DNA from: Oryzisolibacter sp. LB2S
GTDB lineage: Bacteria > Pseudomonadota > Gammaproteobacteria > Burkholderiales > Burkholderiaceae_C
Reading direction: 5' to 3'
Length of the DNA: 64,000 nt
Assembly: GCF_040732315.1 (NCBI RefSeq)
Contig: NZ_CP160388.1
Location: 3,624,501 to 3,688,500, forward strand
Part shown: in pieces, positions 28,601-37,079 of the stretch
Layout: each line of letters opens with the position of its first letter
Position numbering within the stretch: the stretch's first letter is position 1
Translations under genes and position numbers: made by a program
Notes under the pieces: model-generated
Database searches by the model: none
Seen by the model: only the letters and a program-made list of their open reading frames with translations
Told to the model about the DNA's origin: nothing

Positions 28601-29266
28601 GTGAAGAAGCCCGGCCTGGCCGAGATCGTGGCCCGGCGCGAGGAGTTTCTCACCGGCTACCAGAGCGCCGCCTATGCGGCCGAGTACCGCGCCTTCGTCG
28701 ACAAGGTGCGCGCCGCCGAGGAGAACCTGGGCCGGGGCCTGCGCCTGACCGAGGCCGTGGCGCGCTACCTGTTCAAGCTCATGGCCTACAAGGACGAGTA
28801 CGAGGTCGCGCGCCTGCACACCGATGCGGCCTTCACGCAGCAGATCGCCGACATGTTCGAGGGCGACTACAGAATCGTCCACCACCTGGCCCCGCCCACG
28901 CTGGCCGCGAAGAACGACATGGGCGAGCCGGTGAAGAAGGCCTATGGCCCCTGGATGCGCCGGGCCATGGGGTGGCTGGCCCGATGCAAGGGCCTGCGCG
29001 GCACGGCGCTCGACCCGTTTGGCCGCACCGAGGAGCGGCGCACCGAGCGCGCGCTGATCCAGGAATACCGCGTCTGCATCGACGAGCTGCTCGCGGGCCT
29101 GACGGCCGAGCGCCTGGCCCTGGCGCTGGAGATCGCGCGCATCCCCGAGGAGATACGCGGCTACGGCCATGTCAAGGCGCGCCACCTGCAGGCGGCGCGC
29201 GCCCGGTGGGCCGCGCTCATGCAGCGCTGGCGCGCCCCCGCGGCCGCCGCGCGCCAGACGGCCTGA
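25649..29266 (+). CDS. Fused indolepyruvate:ferredoxin oxidoreductase (alpha/beta fusion)
   Basis: This 1205-residue enzyme combines the IorA and IorB functions: oxidative decarboxylation of arylpyruvates (indole-, phenyl- or hydroxyphenylpyruvate) to aryl-acetyl-CoA with ferredoxin as acceptor. The N-terminal part carries the pyrimidine- and TPP-binding domains (GYRGSPLGGYDQALW, and IGCHYMANWM further on). The cysteine cluster from residue 684 (CEGCGDCGEASNC, then CNKDFSCVNGFC) binds Fe-S. The C-terminal part has the POR-gamma motif GVGGTGVITIGSLLGMAA and a further helical domain. AAGGAG precedes the ATG. Aerobic proteobacteria use this fusion for aromatic amino-acid breakdown; the divergent Lrp protein is the likely regulator. 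Confidence 0.93.
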   Translation: MNAPLPDDVRRALEAVTLDDKYTLDRGRAFMSGTQALVRLPMLQRQRDAVAGLNTAGFISGYRGSPLGGYDQALWAARRHLQDHHIVFQPGVNEELAATAVWGTQQLDIYPESRKYDGVFGIWYGKGPGVDRSGDVFKHANMAGTARHGGVIAVAGDDHIAKSSTAAHQSDHIFKACGLPVFFPSSVQDILDMGLHAFAMSRFSGLWSGMKTVQEVVESSASISVDPDRVQILLPEDFQMPPGGLHIRWPDAPLEQEARLMNYKWYAALAYVRANRLNYNVVATAQDRFGLIASGKAYNDMRQALVDLGLDDDHCRQLGIRVHKVNVVWPLEAGITRDFARGLQEILVVEEKRQVIEYQIKEQLYNWRADVRPDVLGKFDEVDGDHTGGEWGMPNPSENWLLRPQADLTPAIIAKAIAKRLKKLGVPADVAARMDERLAVIAARERGLAAKAQDTGERLPWFCSGCPHNTSTRVPEGSRAVAGIGCHYMANWMPDRATSTFTQMGGEGVTWVGQAPFSTTAHVFANLGDGTYFHSGLLAIRQSIAAGANITYKILYNDAVAMTGGQQVGERPEGHSVAQIAHSLRAEGVTRLVVVTDEPEKYQGRTHPANAARAGHAELLDDLPPGIEVFHRDALDRIQRELRGTPGCTALIYDQTCATEKRRRRKRGKLATPARTVLINELVCEGCGDCGEASNCLSVEPAETEFGRKRRINQNSCNKDFSCVNGFCPSFVTIEGGALKRPKKEKRGDLSALPPIPEPGLPALDAAWGIVVAGVGGTGVITIGSLLGMAAHLEGKGVVTQDAAGLAQKGGATWSHVQIARRPEDIHTTKVDLAKADLVIGCDAIVAANPATLAVMQPGRTFVALNTHGTPAAAFVHNPDWQFPSQGCEDAIAAAVGRELLGVFDAERAATALLGDSIYTNPLILGYAWQMGRVPLSHAALMRAMELNGVQVENNQAAFEWGRRCAHDLAAVQALYRTAQVIEFVKKPGLAEIVARREEFLTGYQSAAYAAEYRAFVDKVRAAEENLGRGLRLTEAVARYLFKLMAYKDEYEVARLHTDAAFTQQIADMFEGDYRIVHHLAPPTLAAKNDMGEPVKKAYGPWMRRAMGWLARCKGLRGTALDPFGRTEERRTERALIQEYRVCIDELLAGLTAERLALALEIARIPEEIRGYGHVKARHLQAARARWAALMQRWRAPAAAARQTA

Positions 29267-29273
29267 ACGCTGC

Positions 29274-29323
29274 GTTATTGATAGCTGCCTGCGCTTGATG
29301 GACGGGCGCTGGCGGCCTTTTTC
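29274..29323 (+). repeat. Dispersed palindromic repeat, copy C
   Basis: TTGATAGCTGCCTGCGCTTG, a short spacer, then GGGCGCTGGCGGCCTTTTTC. It starts 7 bases after the oxidoreductase stop; the arm plus CCTTTTTC tail could act as its terminator. Confidence 0.8.
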
Positions 29324-29470
29324 TGCCCCAACCAGCACAAGCCCCGGCAGGCCGTGGGCCCTGCCGGGCGCCCTGCGTTGCCTGCCGCATACAATCACCT
29401 GTTGCCCTCGCGGCAGGCCCTCCGGGGCGTGTCAGATCTTCCATCCCCCTATTCGAGTGGAGTTTCATCC

Positions 29471-29803
29471 GTGTTTATTTCTTCCGCCTTTGCCCAGACC
29501 GCACCCGCAGCCGCCGCCGAGGGGGGCGTGATGGCCTCGCTCACCGGCATGCTGCCGCTGGTGCTGATGTTCGTGGTGCTGTACTTCATCATGATCCGCC
29601 CCCAGATGAAGCGCCAGAAGGAGCACCGCGCCATGATCGACGCCCTGGCCAAGGGTGACGAGGTGGCCACGGCCGGCGGCCTGCTGGGCAAGGTGGCCGG
29701 CCTGTCGGAAGGCTATATCCAGCTGGAAATCGCCAGCGGCGTGCAGGTGCAGATGCAGCGCAGCGCCGTCACCCAGGTGCTGCCCAAGGGCACCGTGAAG
29801 TGA
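29471..29803 (+). CDS. yajC: Sec translocon accessory protein YajC
   Basis: YajC is a small inner-membrane partner of SecDF. The 110-residue product begins at a GTG (29471) with MFISSAFAQTA, which gives the normal family length; GTGGAG lies just upstream. There is one membrane helix (MLPLVLMFVVLYFIMI, about 25-40), followed by the conserved RPQMKRQKEHRAMIDALAKGDEVATAGG cytoplasmic region. The gene precedes secD and secF in the order found in most proteobacteria. Confidence 0.96.
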   Translation: MFISSAFAQTAPAAAAEGGVMASLTGMLPLVLMFVVLYFIMIRPQMKRQKEHRAMIDALAKGDEVATAGGLLGKVAGLSEGYIQLEIASGVQVQMQRSAVTQVLPKGTVK

Positions 29804-29804
29804 A

Positions 29805-29915
29805 CAACCCCCTGAGCGGCTGCGCCGCTTCCCCCTTCTCTCACGCTGCGCGTGGGAAGGGGGACGCCGCCCGTGCGGCGGGGCGGCCCTTGCACGGCGG
29901 CCCGCGCACGGGCAG
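29805..29915. repeat. GC-rich structured element between yajC and secD
   Basis: The centre is a long interrupted hairpin at 29831-29863: CCCCCTTC pairs with GAAGGGGG, and inside it CACGC pairs with GCGTG. Further GC inverted repeats follow (CCGCCCGTGCGGCGG). The composition is unlike coding DNA and resembles intergenic elements seen in Comamonadaceae, from memory. It may tune secD expression relative to yajC. There is only one copy in this window. Confidence 0.5.
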
Positions 29916-29941
29916 CTCCCATTGAGAAGTAGAACGCGATC

Positions 29942-31843
29942 ATGAACCGTTACCCGGTCTGGAAGTACGCGATCCTCGTGGTCGTGCTGCTGATAGGGTT
30001 GTTGTACACCCTGCCCAATTTCTTCGGTGAGGCCCCTGCGGTGCAGGTGTCCTCGGCCAAGACCTCCGTGAAGGTCGACGAGGCGCTCAAGCAGCGCGTC
30101 GAGCAGGTGCTGCAGGCGGCCGGCGTGAGCGCCGACTCCGTGGCGCTCGACGGCCATTCGGTGCGCGCGCGCTTCGACACGCCGGACAACCAGCTCAAGG
30201 CCAAGGACGCGATCGAGAAGGCGCTGATCCCCGACGCCGCCGACCCGGGCTACATCGTGGCGCTCAACCTCGTGTCGCGCTCGCCCGACTGGCTCACGGC
30301 CATCAACGCCCGCCCCATGTACCTGGGTCTGGACCTGCGCGGCGGCGTGCACTTCATGCTGCAGGTGGACATGCAGGCCGCGCTCACGAAGAAGGCCGAG
30401 TCCTACGCGGGCGACCTGCGCACCTCGCTGCGCGAGAAGAACATCCGCCACGGCGGCATCAGCCGCGACGGCCAGACCGTGGACATCCGCGTGCGCGACG
30501 AGGCCACGCTGACGGCCGCGCGCAACCTGATCGCCGACCAGTTCCCGGACCTGGCCACCGTGGCCACGCCCGACGGCACGGGCTTTCAGCTGCGCGCCAC
30601 CATCAAGCCCGAGGCCCTGCGCAAGGTGCAGGAGCAGGCGCTCAAGCAGAACATGGTCACGCTGCACAACCGCATCAACGAGCTCGGCGTGGCCGAGCCC
30701 GTGATCCAGCAGCAGGGGCTGGACCGCATCGTCGTGCAGCTGCCCGGCGTGCAGGACACGGCCAAGGCCAAGGACATCCTGGGCCGCACCGCCACGCTGG
30801 AGGTGCGCATGGTCGACGAGGGCACGGAGGCGCGCGCGGCCGAGATCGGCACCGGCCCCGTGCCGTTCGGCGACGAGAAATATCTGGACAGGAACGGCCA
30901 GGCCGTGATCGTCAAGAAGCAGGTCATCCTCACGGGCGAGAACCTCACCGACGCCCAGCCGGGCTTTGATGGCCAGACCCAGGAGCCCACCGTCAACCTG
31001 ACGCTGGACGCCAAGGGCGCGCGCATCTTCAAGGACGTGACGCGCGAGAACATTGGCAAGCGCATGGCCATCGTGCTGTTCGAGAAGGGCAAGGGCGAGG
31101 TCGTCACCGCCCCCGTGATCAGGAGCGAGATCGGCGGCGGCCGCGTGCAGATCTCGGGCCGCATGACCACCGTGGAGGCCAACGACACGGCGCTGCTGCT
31201 GCGCGCGGGGTCGCTGGCCGCGCCCATGGAGATCATCGAGGAATACACCATAGGCCCGAGCCTGGGCGCCGACAACATCGACCGCGGCATCCATTCCGTG
31301 GTCTGGGGCATGGCGGCGATCGCCGTCTTCATGTGCGTGTACTACATGCTGTTCGGCGTGTTCTCCACCGTGGCCCTGGGCATGAACGTGCTGCTCTTGA
31401 TCGCCGTGCTGTCCATGCTGCAGGCCACGCTGACCCTGCCCGGCATCGCCGCCATGGCGCTGGCGCTGGGCGTGGCCATCGACTCCAACGTGCTCATCAA
31501 CGAGCGCATTCGCGAGGAGCTGCGCGCGGGCGTGGCGCCGCAGGCGGCGATTGCCGCGGGCTACGAGCGCGCCTGGGCCACCATCCTGGACTCCAACGTC
31601 ACCACGCTGATCGCGGGCCTGGCGCTGCTGGCCTTCGGCACGGGCCCGGTGCGCGGCTTTGCCGTGGTGCACTGCATCGGCATTCTGACCAGCATGTTCT
31701 CGGCCGTGTTCTTCTCGCGCGGCCTGGTCAACCTCTGGTACGGCCGCAAGAAAAAGCTCAAGAGCGTGGCCATCGGCCAGGTCTGGAAGCCCGAGGACGC
31801 GTCGCAGCTGCGCTCCGTGGCCGGGCGCTCGAGCAACGAATAA
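29942..31843 (+). CDS. secD: Protein translocase subunit SecD
   Basis: SecD uses the proton-motive force to help pull secreted proteins through SecYEG. The 633-residue protein has an N-terminal membrane helix (YAILVVVLLIGLLYTLPNFF) and the GLDLRGGVHFMLQVD motif that begins the periplasmic P1 domain. After that region, five further membrane helices (residues of about 450-600) contain NVLLLIAVLSMLQATLTLPG and GVAIDSNVLINERIREEL, with the conserved intramembrane aspartate. The ATG at 29942 directly precedes the first helix. secF follows after 12 bases. Confidence 0.97.
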   Translation: MNRYPVWKYAILVVVLLIGLLYTLPNFFGEAPAVQVSSAKTSVKVDEALKQRVEQVLQAAGVSADSVALDGHSVRARFDTPDNQLKAKDAIEKALIPDAADPGYIVALNLVSRSPDWLTAINARPMYLGLDLRGGVHFMLQVDMQAALTKKAESYAGDLRTSLREKNIRHGGISRDGQTVDIRVRDEATLTAARNLIADQFPDLATVATPDGTGFQLRATIKPEALRKVQEQALKQNMVTLHNRINELGVAEPVIQQQGLDRIVVQLPGVQDTAKAKDILGRTATLEVRMVDEGTEARAAEIGTGPVPFGDEKYLDRNGQAVIVKKQVILTGENLTDAQPGFDGQTQEPTVNLTLDAKGARIFKDVTRENIGKRMAIVLFEKGKGEVVTAPVIRSEIGGGRVQISGRMTTVEANDTALLLRAGSLAAPMEIIEEYTIGPSLGADNIDRGIHSVVWGMAAIAVFMCVYYMLFGVFSTVALGMNVLLLIAVLSMLQATLTLPGIAAMALALGVAIDSNVLINERIREELRAGVAPQAAIAAGYERAWATILDSNVTTLIAGLALLAFGTGPVRGFAVVHCIGILTSMFSAVFFSRGLVNLWYGRKKKLKSVAIGQVWKPEDASQLRSVAGRSSNE

Positions 31844-31855
31844 GGGGAAGGAATC

Positions 31856-32809
31856 ATGGAATTCTTTCGAATAAAAAAAGACATCCCGTTCATGAAGTAC
31901 GCGTTGGTGCTCAACGCGATTTCCTTCATCACCTTCATCCTGGCCGTGTTCTTCCTGGTCACGCGCGGCCTGCACCTGTCGGTGGAGTTCACGGGCGGCA
32001 CCGTCATGGAGGTGGCCTACACCCAGACCGCCGACATCGGCAAGGTGCGCGACACCGTCGCCAACCTGGGCTACCCGGACGTGGTGGTGCAGAACTTCGG
32101 CACCTCGCGCGACGTCATGATCCGCCTGCCGGTGCAGAAGGGCGTGACCTCGGCGCAGCAAAGCGAGCAGGTGCTCACGGCCCTGAAGGCCCAGGACGCC
32201 GACGTGGTGCTGCGCCGCACCGAGTTCGTCGGCCCGCAGGTGGGCGAGGAGCTCGTGCATGGAGGCCTCATGGCGCTCGGCATGGTGGTGCTGGGCATCG
32301 TGATCTACCTGGCGTTTCGCTTCGAGTGGAAGTTCGGCGTCGCGGCCATCATCGCCAACCTGCACGACGTGGTCATCATCCTGGGCTTCTTCGCGTTCTT
32401 CCAGTGGGAGTTCTCGCTCTCGGTGCTCGCCGGCGTGCTGGCCGTGCTGGGCTACTCGGTCAACGAGTCGGTCGTGATCTTCGACCGTATCCGCGAGACC
32501 TTCCGGCGCTTTCGCAAGCTCAGCACGCACGAGGTGATAGACCACGCCATCACCTCGACCATGAGCCGCACCATCATCACCCACGCCTCGACCGAGGCCA
32601 TGGTGCTGTCCATGTTCTTCTTTGGCGGCCCGAGCCTGCACTACTTCGCGCTGGCGCTGACCATCGGCATTCTGTTCGGCATCTACTCCTCGGTGTTCGT
32701 GGCCGCGGCCATCGCCATGTGGCTCGGTGTCAAGCGCGAGGATCTGGTCAAGGCCTCCACGCGCAAGGAAGAGGATCCCAACGACCCGAACTCCGGCGCC
32801 GTGGTCTGA
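31856..32809 (+). CDS. secF: Protein translocase subunit SecF
   Basis: This is the 317-residue partner of SecD in the inner membrane. It has an N-terminal helix, the VEFTGGTVMEV periplasmic motif, and a C-terminal bundle of five helices with FRFEWKFGVAAIIANLHDV, GYSVNESVVIFDRIRE and the TSTMSRTIITH segment. A purine-rich GGGGAAGGAA precedes the ATG. The product forms a complex with SecD and YajC encoded just upstream. Confidence 0.97.
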   Translation: MEFFRIKKDIPFMKYALVLNAISFITFILAVFFLVTRGLHLSVEFTGGTVMEVAYTQTADIGKVRDTVANLGYPDVVVQNFGTSRDVMIRLPVQKGVTSAQQSEQVLTALKAQDADVVLRRTEFVGPQVGEELVHGGLMALGMVVLGIVIYLAFRFEWKFGVAAIIANLHDVVIILGFFAFFQWEFSLSVLAGVLAVLGYSVNESVVIFDRIRETFRRFRKLSTHEVIDHAITSTMSRTIITHASTEAMVLSMFFFGGPSLHYFALALTIGILFGIYSSVFVAAAIAMWLGVKREDLVKASTRKEEDPNDPNSGAVV

Positions 32810-32863
32810 GCGCCACAGCGGCCATGCCTCCACGGCCGAGGCAAAGGCTAATATCACTACCCT

Positions 32864-35158
32864 ATGGTTTCCGCGCCCCCTCCCGCACAACGCCGCCTGG
32901 CCCAGCTGGGCCGGCACCGCTTTGTGGACGGCCTGTGCGCCGGCCTGCCGGCGCTGGACAAGGCGGTGCATGAGTTTCTGTCCACACTCATGAACCAGAC
33001 GGGGACGCAGCGCGAGATGCAGCGGCGCCGCGACGCCTGGATGGACTACCAGAAGCACCGCAAGGCCTGGGTCGAGCAGGTCGGGCGCGCCTGGCGCGAG
33101 GCCCTGCAGCCCCAGCCCATCAGCTCGGCCGTGCCGCTGGACGGCGGCCTCGAGCTCGTGGGCGACGATGTGGTCGAGAACAAGCTGCTCGCCTCGCGCA
33201 TGGCGCTCACGGTGGCCGAGCATGTGGGCGCCAGCTTCGACGCCGTGCGCCAGCGCACCCAGCACCTGGAGGGCCAGGAGCTGCCCGGCCGCGACGTGCT
33301 GCGCGCGGAGACCCTGTGCCTGCGGATGATCGAGCCATGGCTCGATGTCGGCCTCAAGCGCGACGACATGCAGCTGGCCCTGGACCCGCTGCAGCGCCAG
33401 CTCGGCGACCTGGCGCTCGCGCAGTACGAGGCGCTGACCCAGCTCTACGACCAGCAGGGCGTGGCCACGGCCGAGGAACTGCGCACGCTGACGCGCCGCC
33501 CCGCGGGCATGGGGAGCAGCCGCTCCGGCGGCCTGGGCGCGGACAGCGGCGGCGCACGGCTGGGGCGCGACACGCCCTTCCCCGCCACGGTGATGGCGCC
33601 GCCCGGCGCCGTGCCGGCCGCCGGCGCGGGTGCGCGTGGCGGCTTTGCCGGCTTTCCCAACCCGCTGGCCTACGCGCGCCAGCGCGCCCAGGGCGTCATC
33701 GTGCAGCTGCGCCGCCTGCTGACGCAGCCGGACACGGACGGCGACGCGACCCAGCCGATGCCGGCCTCGCCGGTGCTCATGCACGCGCTGGCCGACGAGC
33801 GCGTGGTCGCCGACCTGTACTACAGCGGCATGGCCACCCTCGTGGAGGACTACAGCCCGCAGGCCGTGGTGCATGTGGCCCAGGTGGTGCGCGATCGCGC
33901 GACCGAGTTCAAGAAGAAGGCCAGCACGGCGAGCGAGAAGGCCATCATCGAGGTCGTGGCCCTGATGTTCCAGAGCATTCTGAGTGAGGACCGCATTCCG
34001 CCGGCCATGCGCGTGTGGTTTGCGCGCCTGCAGGTACCGGTGCTGCGCGTGGCGCTGGCCGAACCCGAGTTCTTCAACGATCTGGCCCACCCCGCGCGCC
34101 AGCTCATCGACCGCATGGGCAGCTGCGTGCTGGGCTTCGACGCCAGCGCCATCAGCGGCACGGCGCTCGAGTCCGAGGTGCGCCGCGTGGTGCAGGTCAT
34201 CGAGCAGTACCCCGAGACCGGCAAGCGCGTGTTCGAGTTGGTGCTGGCCGAGTTCGAGAAATTCCTCGCGAAGTTCCTCACGGAGCGCCAGGGCACGGCC
34301 CGCATCGTGAGCGTGGCCCAGCAGGTCGAGCAGCGCGAGACGCTGACCGTGCAGTACACGATCGAGCTGCGCAAGCTGCTCAAGGACATGCCCATACGCG
34401 AGGAGATCCGCGAATTCCTCTTCAAGACCTGGGCCGAGGTGCTCGCCATCTCGGCCGTGCGCGACGGCCCGCAGCATGCAGACACCGCGGACTACAAGCG
34501 CGCCGCCGGGGATCTGGTGTGGGCCGCGAGCGCCAAGCCCAACCGCGCCGACCGTGCGCGCGTCATACAGCAGCTGCCCACGCTGCTGCAGCGCCTGCGC
34601 CAGGGCCTGACGCTGGCGGGCGTGGTCGGAGCGCCCCAGGACGCGCAGATCAAGCGGCTGACCGACACGCTGGCCGAGGCCTTCCTGTCCAAGACCGCCG
34701 CCATCCCCCAGGAGCATATCGACGCCCTGGCCCGGCGCCTGGCCAGCCTCGAGGATTTCATCAGCGACGACGCCCTCGGCGAGATCCCGCTGAGCGCCGA
34801 CAACATCGAGCTGCTGCTGGGCATAGACGCCTCGGCCATCCATGTCATCGCCGACAACGAGGCGCCGGTGCAGGAGGAGATGGTGGCCTGGGCGCAGCAG
34901 CTGCCGCTGGGCGCCTGGTTCACGATTGACCACAACGGCGCCTCGGCGCGCGTGCAATATGTCTGGCACAGCGAGCGCAAGCAGCTGCACCTGTTTGCCG
35001 CCGCCGATGGCAGCAGCTACCTGCTGCAGCTCAGGCGCCTGGGGGTCTATCTGCAGTCCGGCCTGCTGGCGGCCCAGGAGGACGAAAGCCTCACGCTGCG
35101 CGCCACGCGCGACGCGCTCACCAAGCTCGACGCCAATCCCGAGCGTCTGTTCGAGTAG
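32864..35158 (+). CDS. DUF1631-family protein of unknown function
   Basis: This is a 764-residue, largely helical, soluble protein with no signal peptide or clear membrane helix. It matches what I know of DUF1631, a proteobacterial family without an established activity. Visible features are an N-terminal helical region (residues 1-200), a glycine/alanine-rich low-complexity linker (about 210-265), a large helical core (about 290-660) with VVHVAQVVRDRATEFKKKA and the RVWFARLQVPVLRVAL stretch typical of the family, and a small C-terminal beta-rich domain (about 680-745, LGAWFTIDHNGASARVQYVW). That last part looks PilZ-like in outline, but the key arginine motif is not evident. It follows secF by 54 bases and may be co-transcribed. 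Confidence 0.8.
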   Translation: MVSAPPPAQRRLAQLGRHRFVDGLCAGLPALDKAVHEFLSTLMNQTGTQREMQRRRDAWMDYQKHRKAWVEQVGRAWREALQPQPISSAVPLDGGLELVGDDVVENKLLASRMALTVAEHVGASFDAVRQRTQHLEGQELPGRDVLRAETLCLRMIEPWLDVGLKRDDMQLALDPLQRQLGDLALAQYEALTQLYDQQGVATAEELRTLTRRPAGMGSSRSGGLGADSGGARLGRDTPFPATVMAPPGAVPAAGAGARGGFAGFPNPLAYARQRAQGVIVQLRRLLTQPDTDGDATQPMPASPVLMHALADERVVADLYYSGMATLVEDYSPQAVVHVAQVVRDRATEFKKKASTASEKAIIEVVALMFQSILSEDRIPPAMRVWFARLQVPVLRVALAEPEFFNDLAHPARQLIDRMGSCVLGFDASAISGTALESEVRRVVQVIEQYPETGKRVFELVLAEFEKFLAKFLTERQGTARIVSVAQQVEQRETLTVQYTIELRKLLKDMPIREEIREFLFKTWAEVLAISAVRDGPQHADTADYKRAAGDLVWAASAKPNRADRARVIQQLPTLLQRLRQGLTLAGVVGAPQDAQIKRLTDTLAEAFLSKTAAIPQEHIDALARRLASLEDFISDDALGEIPLSADNIELLLGIDASAIHVIADNEAPVQEEMVAWAQQLPLGAWFTIDHNGASARVQYVWHSERKQLHLFAAADGSSYLLQLRRLGVYLQSGLLAAQEDESLTLRATRDALTKLDANPERLFE

Positions 35159-35161
35159 ACA

Positions 35162-35215
35162 CTACAAATTAGTGAGCTGTCAGCGCTGTGTGGACAAGCG
35201 CTGCGGCCGCTTTTC
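35162..35215. repeat. Dispersed palindromic repeat, copy D
   Basis: CTACAAATTAGTGAGCTGTC, AGCGCTGTGTGGAC, then AAGCGCTGCGGCCGCTTTTC. It lies between the convergent DUF1631 and recX genes and touches the recX stop codon. Confidence 0.75.
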
Positions 35216-35672
35216 ATTCATATTCATCGGCGCAGCGCAGCACCTGGCGCACCACGTCGGCGGCAAAGCCGCGCGCGGCCAGAAAGCGCATCTGGCGCGC
35301 GCGCTCCTGGGGCGTGGCGGCCGGCGCCGCAGCGCCGAAACGCTGGCGCCACACGGCCAGTGCGCGCTCGAGCTCGGTGTCCGCGAGCTGCGCCGCCGCG
35401 GCGCGCACCAGGTCCTCGTCGAGCCCCTTGCGGCGCAGTTCCTGCGCCACTCGCTGGGCGCCGAAGCGCGCCGCGCGGCGATGCACCACGGACTCGGCGA
35501 CGCGCTCCTCGTTGATGAAGTTGCGCCGCTGCAGCTCGTCGAGCAGGGCCGCGAGGTCCTCGCCCTCCTGCACATGGCGCGCGAGCTTGGCCTCGAGCTC
35601 TGCGCGCGAATGCTCGCGCTGCGCGAGCAGGCGCAGCGCGCGGGCCTTGAGCGAGGGTTTGGCGAAGCCCAT
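35214..35672 (-). CDS. recX: Recombination regulator RecX
   Basis: RecX binds RecA filaments and limits recombinase activity. The 152-residue product shows the three-helix tandem repeats of the family: KARALRLLAQREHSRAELEAKL, LLDELQRRNFINEERVAESVVHRRAARFGAQRV and RQMRFLAARGFAADVVRQVL. The start at 35672 (MGFAKPSLK) is chosen because the upstream extension to 35807 translates a REP-type palindrome (reading DPRLRGDD), a known annotation artefact. It lies downstream of recA on the same strand, separated by the repeat region 35673-35948. Confidence 0.93.
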   Translation of the reverse strand: MGFAKPSLKARALRLLAQREHSRAELEAKLARHVQEGEDLAALLDELQRRNFINEERVAESVVHRRAARFGAQRVAQELRRKGLDEDLVRAAAAQLADTELERALAVWRQRFGAAAPAATPQERARQMRFLAARGFAADVVRQVLRCADEYE

Positions 35673-35749
35673 GGACGCTATCCGCAGCAGTGCGGCTGCA
35701 GGAGCCGTTGATCCGCGTGGCCGCCGGGCGCGGCGCCGACTGCCCCGGT

Positions 35750-35833
35750 CGTCCCCGCGAAGGCGGGGATCCACCACTGCGACGAGGCGACCACCTGTGG
35801 CGCGCATGGATCCCCGCCTTCGCGGGGATGACG
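35750..35833. repeat. Inverted pair of REP-like palindromes (BIME-like)
   Basis: Two copies of TCCCCGCGAAGGCGGGGATC, each itself palindromic, face each other at 35750-35774 and 35807-35833, separated by about 32 bp. This is the REP arrangement seen across many proteobacteria. It lies between recA and recX, and could stabilise or terminate recA mRNA. Confidence 0.85.
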
Positions 35834-35871
35834 CGGGGGGCGGGGATGGCGCGGGGGATTCTCAGCGCGAA

Positions 35872-35931
35872 TCATCAAAAACAATAGCCTCCAGCGCTTA
35901 ATGGATGAGCGCCGGAAGCCTTTTTTTGCAA
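35872..35931. repeat. Dispersed palindromic repeat, copy E
   Basis: ATCATCAAAAACAATAGCCT, CCAGCGCTTAATGGAT, then GAGCGCCGGAAGCCTTTTTT. It sits 18 bases past the recA stop; on the minus strand the hairpin is followed by TTGTTTTTG, so it may terminate recA. Confidence 0.8.
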
Positions 35932-35948
35932 CGAAATCCAGACGTCGA

Positions 35949-37037
35949 TCAGGCCTCGGCGGCCTTCTTGCCGCGGCCGGGCTTGTCCTCGGCCGCATCG
36001 CCCGCCGTGGCCACGGGCAGCAGGGCGATGCCCAGGCTCTCGCGCACCTTGTTCTCGATCTCGCGCGCCAGGTCGGGGTTCTCGCGCAGGAACTCGCGCG
36101 CGTTGTCGCGGCCCTGGCCTATCTTCTCGCCGTTGTAGGCATACCAGGCGCCGCTCTTTTCCAGGATGCGCGCGTTCACGCCCATGTCGATGATCTCGCC
36201 CTCGCGCGAGATGCCCTCGCCGAACAGGATGTCGAACTCGGCCGTCTTGAACGGCGGGCTGACCTTGTTCTTGACGACCTTGACCTTGGTCTCGTTGCCT
36301 ATGGCCTCGTCACCCTTCTTGATGCTGCCCGTGCGGCGGATATCCAGGCGCACCGAGGCGTAGAACTTGAGCGCGTTGCCGCCCGTCGTGGTCTCGGGGC
36401 TGCCGAACATGACGCCGATCTTCATGCGGATCTGGTTGATGAAGATGACCGTGCAGTTGGTCTTCTTGATCGTGGCCGTGAGCTTGCGCAGCGCCTGGCT
36501 CATGAGGCGCGCCTGCAGGCCGGGCAGCTGGTCGCCCATCTCGCCCTCGATCTCGGCCTTCGGCACCAGGGCCGCGACCGAGTCCACGACGATCAGGTCC
36601 ACGGCGCCCGAGCGCACCAGGGAGTCGACGATCTCCAGCGCCTGCTCGCCGGTGTCGGGCTGGCTGATGAGGATGTCGTTGAGATTCACGCCGAGCTTTT
36701 GCGCGTATTGGGTGTCGAGCGCATGCTCGGCGTCGATGAAGGCGCAGGTGCCGCCGAGCTTTTGCATCTCGGCAATGACCTGCAGCGTGAGCGTGGTCTT
36801 GCCCGAGGATTCCGGCCCGTAGATCTCGATCACGCGCCCGCGCGGCAGGCCACCCACGCCCAGGGCGATATCCAGGCCCAGCGAGCCGGTGGAGACCACC
36901 TGGATGTCCTCGATCTGCTCGCCCTCGCCCAGGCGCATGATGGTGCCCTTGCCGAACTGCTTCTCGATCTGGGCCAGCGCGGCCTGCAGGGCCTTGGCCT
37001 TTTCGCTCTGGTCGGCGGTCTTGACGGTGGTGTCCAT
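35949..37037 (-). CDS. recA: Recombinase RecA
   Basis: RecA forms filaments on single-stranded DNA, drives strand exchange and triggers LexA self-cleavage. The 362-residue protein has Walker [11 protein letters not shown], Walker [11 protein letters not shown], loop L1 [10 protein letters not shown] and L2 region [21 protein letters not shown], all intact. I prefer the ATG at 37037 (MDTTVK) because GAGGAG lies 7 bases upstream; an in-frame ATG at 37061 would add eight residues and lacks such a site. Two LexA-type boxes lie 43-75 bases upstream. recX follows downstream after a repeat-rich spacer. Confidence 0.97.
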   Translation of the reverse strand: MDTTVKTADQSEKAKALQAALAQIEKQFGKGTIMRLGEGEQIEDIQVVSTGSLGLDIALGVGGLPRGRVIEIYGPESSGKTTLTLQVIAEMQKLGGTCAFIDAEHALDTQYAQKLGVNLNDILISQPDTGEQALEIVDSLVRSGAVDLIVVDSVAALVPKAEIEGEMGDQLPGLQARLMSQALRKLTATIKKTNCTVIFINQIRMKIGVMFGSPETTTGGNALKFYASVRLDIRRTGSIKKGDEAIGNETKVKVVKNKVSPPFKTAEFDILFGEGISREGEIIDMGVNARILEKSGAWYAYNGEKIGQGRDNAREFLRENPDLAREIENKVRESLGIALLPVATAGDAAEDKPGRGKKAAEA

Positions 37038-37079
37038 GGAGTTGCTCCTCTTGGTGGCCATAGTGCTTTCGGTGGCAGA

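Noticed and set aside
29465..34990. Very long open frame antisense to secD, secF and the DUF1631 gene
   Set aside because: It is an open-frame artefact of high GC third positions on the opposite strand; histidine/glutamine/arginine-rich with no family features.
35673..35807. N-terminal extension of RecX
   Set aside because: The added residues translate a REP palindrome and do not match RecX proteins.
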